Positions 15,184 to 15,649 of a stretch of DNA of 15,649 nucleotides are shown here, piece after piece. The stretch is from Bacteroidales bacterium. GTDB taxonomy: Bacteria > Bacteroidota > Bacteroidia > Bacteroidales > WCHB1-69. The notes below the pieces were generated by a model. That model ran no database searches and was not told the origin of the DNA. It saw only the letters and a list, made by a program, of their open reading frames with translations. Location: contig DUOL01000115.1 of NCBI GenBank assembly GCA_012838875.1, forward strand, positions 1 to 15,649, read 5' to 3'. The translations under genes were made by a program, and so were the position numbers. The first letter of the stretch is position 1, and every line of letters begins with the position of its first letter.

Positions 15184-15258
15184 TAGACGGTAAAGGCAAC
15201 AAATGAAGTGGAGAAAATGTCTCTTACATAAAAACGATTAGTAAAAGAAAGGAATTCA

Positions 15259-15649
15259 ATGATTTTTTTTAAAAAAAATTATTTATTACATATTTCTTTT
15301 CTATTGCTATTTACTTTTAGCATAAGTAGCTCTTTGTGGGGACAACGTTACCTTTTGCGAACTAATGCTATTTCGAGTGCAACTACTTGTGCCGGTTTTA
15401 TTTATGATAGTGGAGGAGCGGATGCTAACTACTCCGATAATTCTGATTCGAGAATTACAATTTTTCCAACACAAAGTGGTTTTGTAACCTCAGTTAGTGG
15501 AACTATTTGGACAGAAGTAAAAGATACTTTAATTATTTATGATGGAGATGGCATAACAGGTACTATCTTATTTAAAGGAGCTAGCCCGAGCAATGGGATG
15601 GCTGTTAACGTACCCACTTGCAGGTCTACATCAGGTCCGTTAACTGTAA
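15259..15649 (+). CDS. Secreted CUB-like domain protein, 3' end outside window
   Basis: An open frame of 130 codons starts at ATG 15259-15261 and runs off the window. Residues 1-28 form a signal peptide: Lys-Lys, a hydrophobic core LLHISFLLLFTF, and a likely cut after SLWG before Gln29. Residues about 44-120 resemble a CUB domain as found in Bacteroidetes secreted proteins: C44-AGFIYDSGG-DANYSDN, then ITIFP, and DTLIIYDGDG near 89-98, with C121 possibly pairing later. There is no lipobox Cys, so it is not an obvious lipoprotein. Such proteins are often large, modular and exported by the type IX system, but the C-terminal sorting domain would lie outside the window. It is the only plus-strand gene. 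Function is unknown. The start is supported by the signal peptide and the A-rich AAAGAAAGGA upstream. Confidence 0.85.
   Translation, partial: MIFFKKNYLLHISFLLLFTFSISSSLWGQRYLLRTNAISSATTCAGFIYDSGGADANYSDNSDSRITIFPTQSGFVTSVSGTIWTEVKDTLIIYDGDGITGTILFKGASPSNGMAVNVPTCRSTSGPLTV
15263..15278 (+). repeat. T8A8 homopolymer tract at the start of the CUB gene
   Basis: Eight T followed by eight A occupy codons 2 to 7 of the secreted protein gene. Such runs can slip during replication or transcription. A one-base change would shift the frame before the signal peptide core and switch the gene off. Confidence 0.7.

Larger units (their letters stand above)
14650..15258. other. Intergenic region between divergent genes
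   Basis: A 609 nt gene-free stretch between the debranching enzyme and the CUB protein, which are divergently transcribed. From left to right it holds the two minus-strand -7 motifs, AT-rich DNA (14705-14812), repeat copy B (14814-15004), AT-rich DNA with no clear structure (15005-15175), and the plus-strand -7 motif. No RNA gene was recognised outside the repeat. Confidence 0.8.

Noticed and set aside
15203..15241. 12-codon upstream open frame in the CUB gene leader
   Set aside because: It starts with ATG and ends with TAG 17 nt before the main start, but has no clear ribosome binding site or leader-peptide pattern; chance cannot be excluded.
1..15649. CRISPR arrays, transposases, tRNA genes, sigma-54 -24/-12 promoters
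   Set aside because: By-eye search found no regularly spaced repeats, no transposase-like proteins, no tRNA cloverleaf sequence and no convincing GG-N10-GC sigma-54 site in intergenic DNA. A systematic scan could still find weak cases.

Overview
This AT-rich window reads as chromosome from a low-GC member of the Bacteroidetes, probably Bacteroidales-like. The evidence is the DUF349 repeat protein next to smpB, the TGS/PRK nucleoside kinase, and the glycogen trio of debranching enzyme, GT4 synthase and GH57. Leader regions also carry exact TAnnTTTG -7 motifs, and ribosome binding sites are A-rich rather than Shine-Dalgarno-like. The rank below phylum is inference.

Twelve consecutive genes lie on the minus strand between about 152 and 14649. 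In transcription order (right to left) the first group is a glycogen debranching enzyme (GH133), a GT4 glycogen synthase-like transferase, a GH57 amylase-like enzyme, sigma-54 (rpoN), tcdA and an FkbM methyltransferase. Gaps are small (51, 32, 36 and 9 nt, then a 14 nt overlap), so this looks like one operon starting at a -7 motif near 14666. A second likely operon starts at 7186-7193: a HlpA/GNT-I-like glycosyltransferase with a degraded metal-binding motif, the TGS/ThrRS-like plus PRK nucleoside kinase, pdxA and thpR. A third starts at 2860-2867: the DUF349 repeat protein and smpB, separated by one base.

The block is bracketed by two GC-rich intergenic elements that are diverged inverted copies of one family: copy A at 18-124 (+) and copy B at 14814-15004 (-). 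Each has a terminator-like A-tract/stem/T-tract hairpin, a spacer of about 25 nt, and a core of about 50 bp that can fold into a second hairpin with a conserved tandem G.A internal loop. They stand out sharply from the AT-rich surroundings, encode no credible protein, and are the least explained feature here.

On the right, after a 609 nt intergenic region, a plus-strand gene with its own -7 motif begins at 15259. It encodes a secreted CUB-like protein that runs off the window. Its second to seventh codons contain a T8A8 tract.

No tRNA, rRNA, CRISPR array, transposase or phage gene was seen. Apart from the repeat family, most of the window is ordinary core metabolism and RNA/translation housekeeping.
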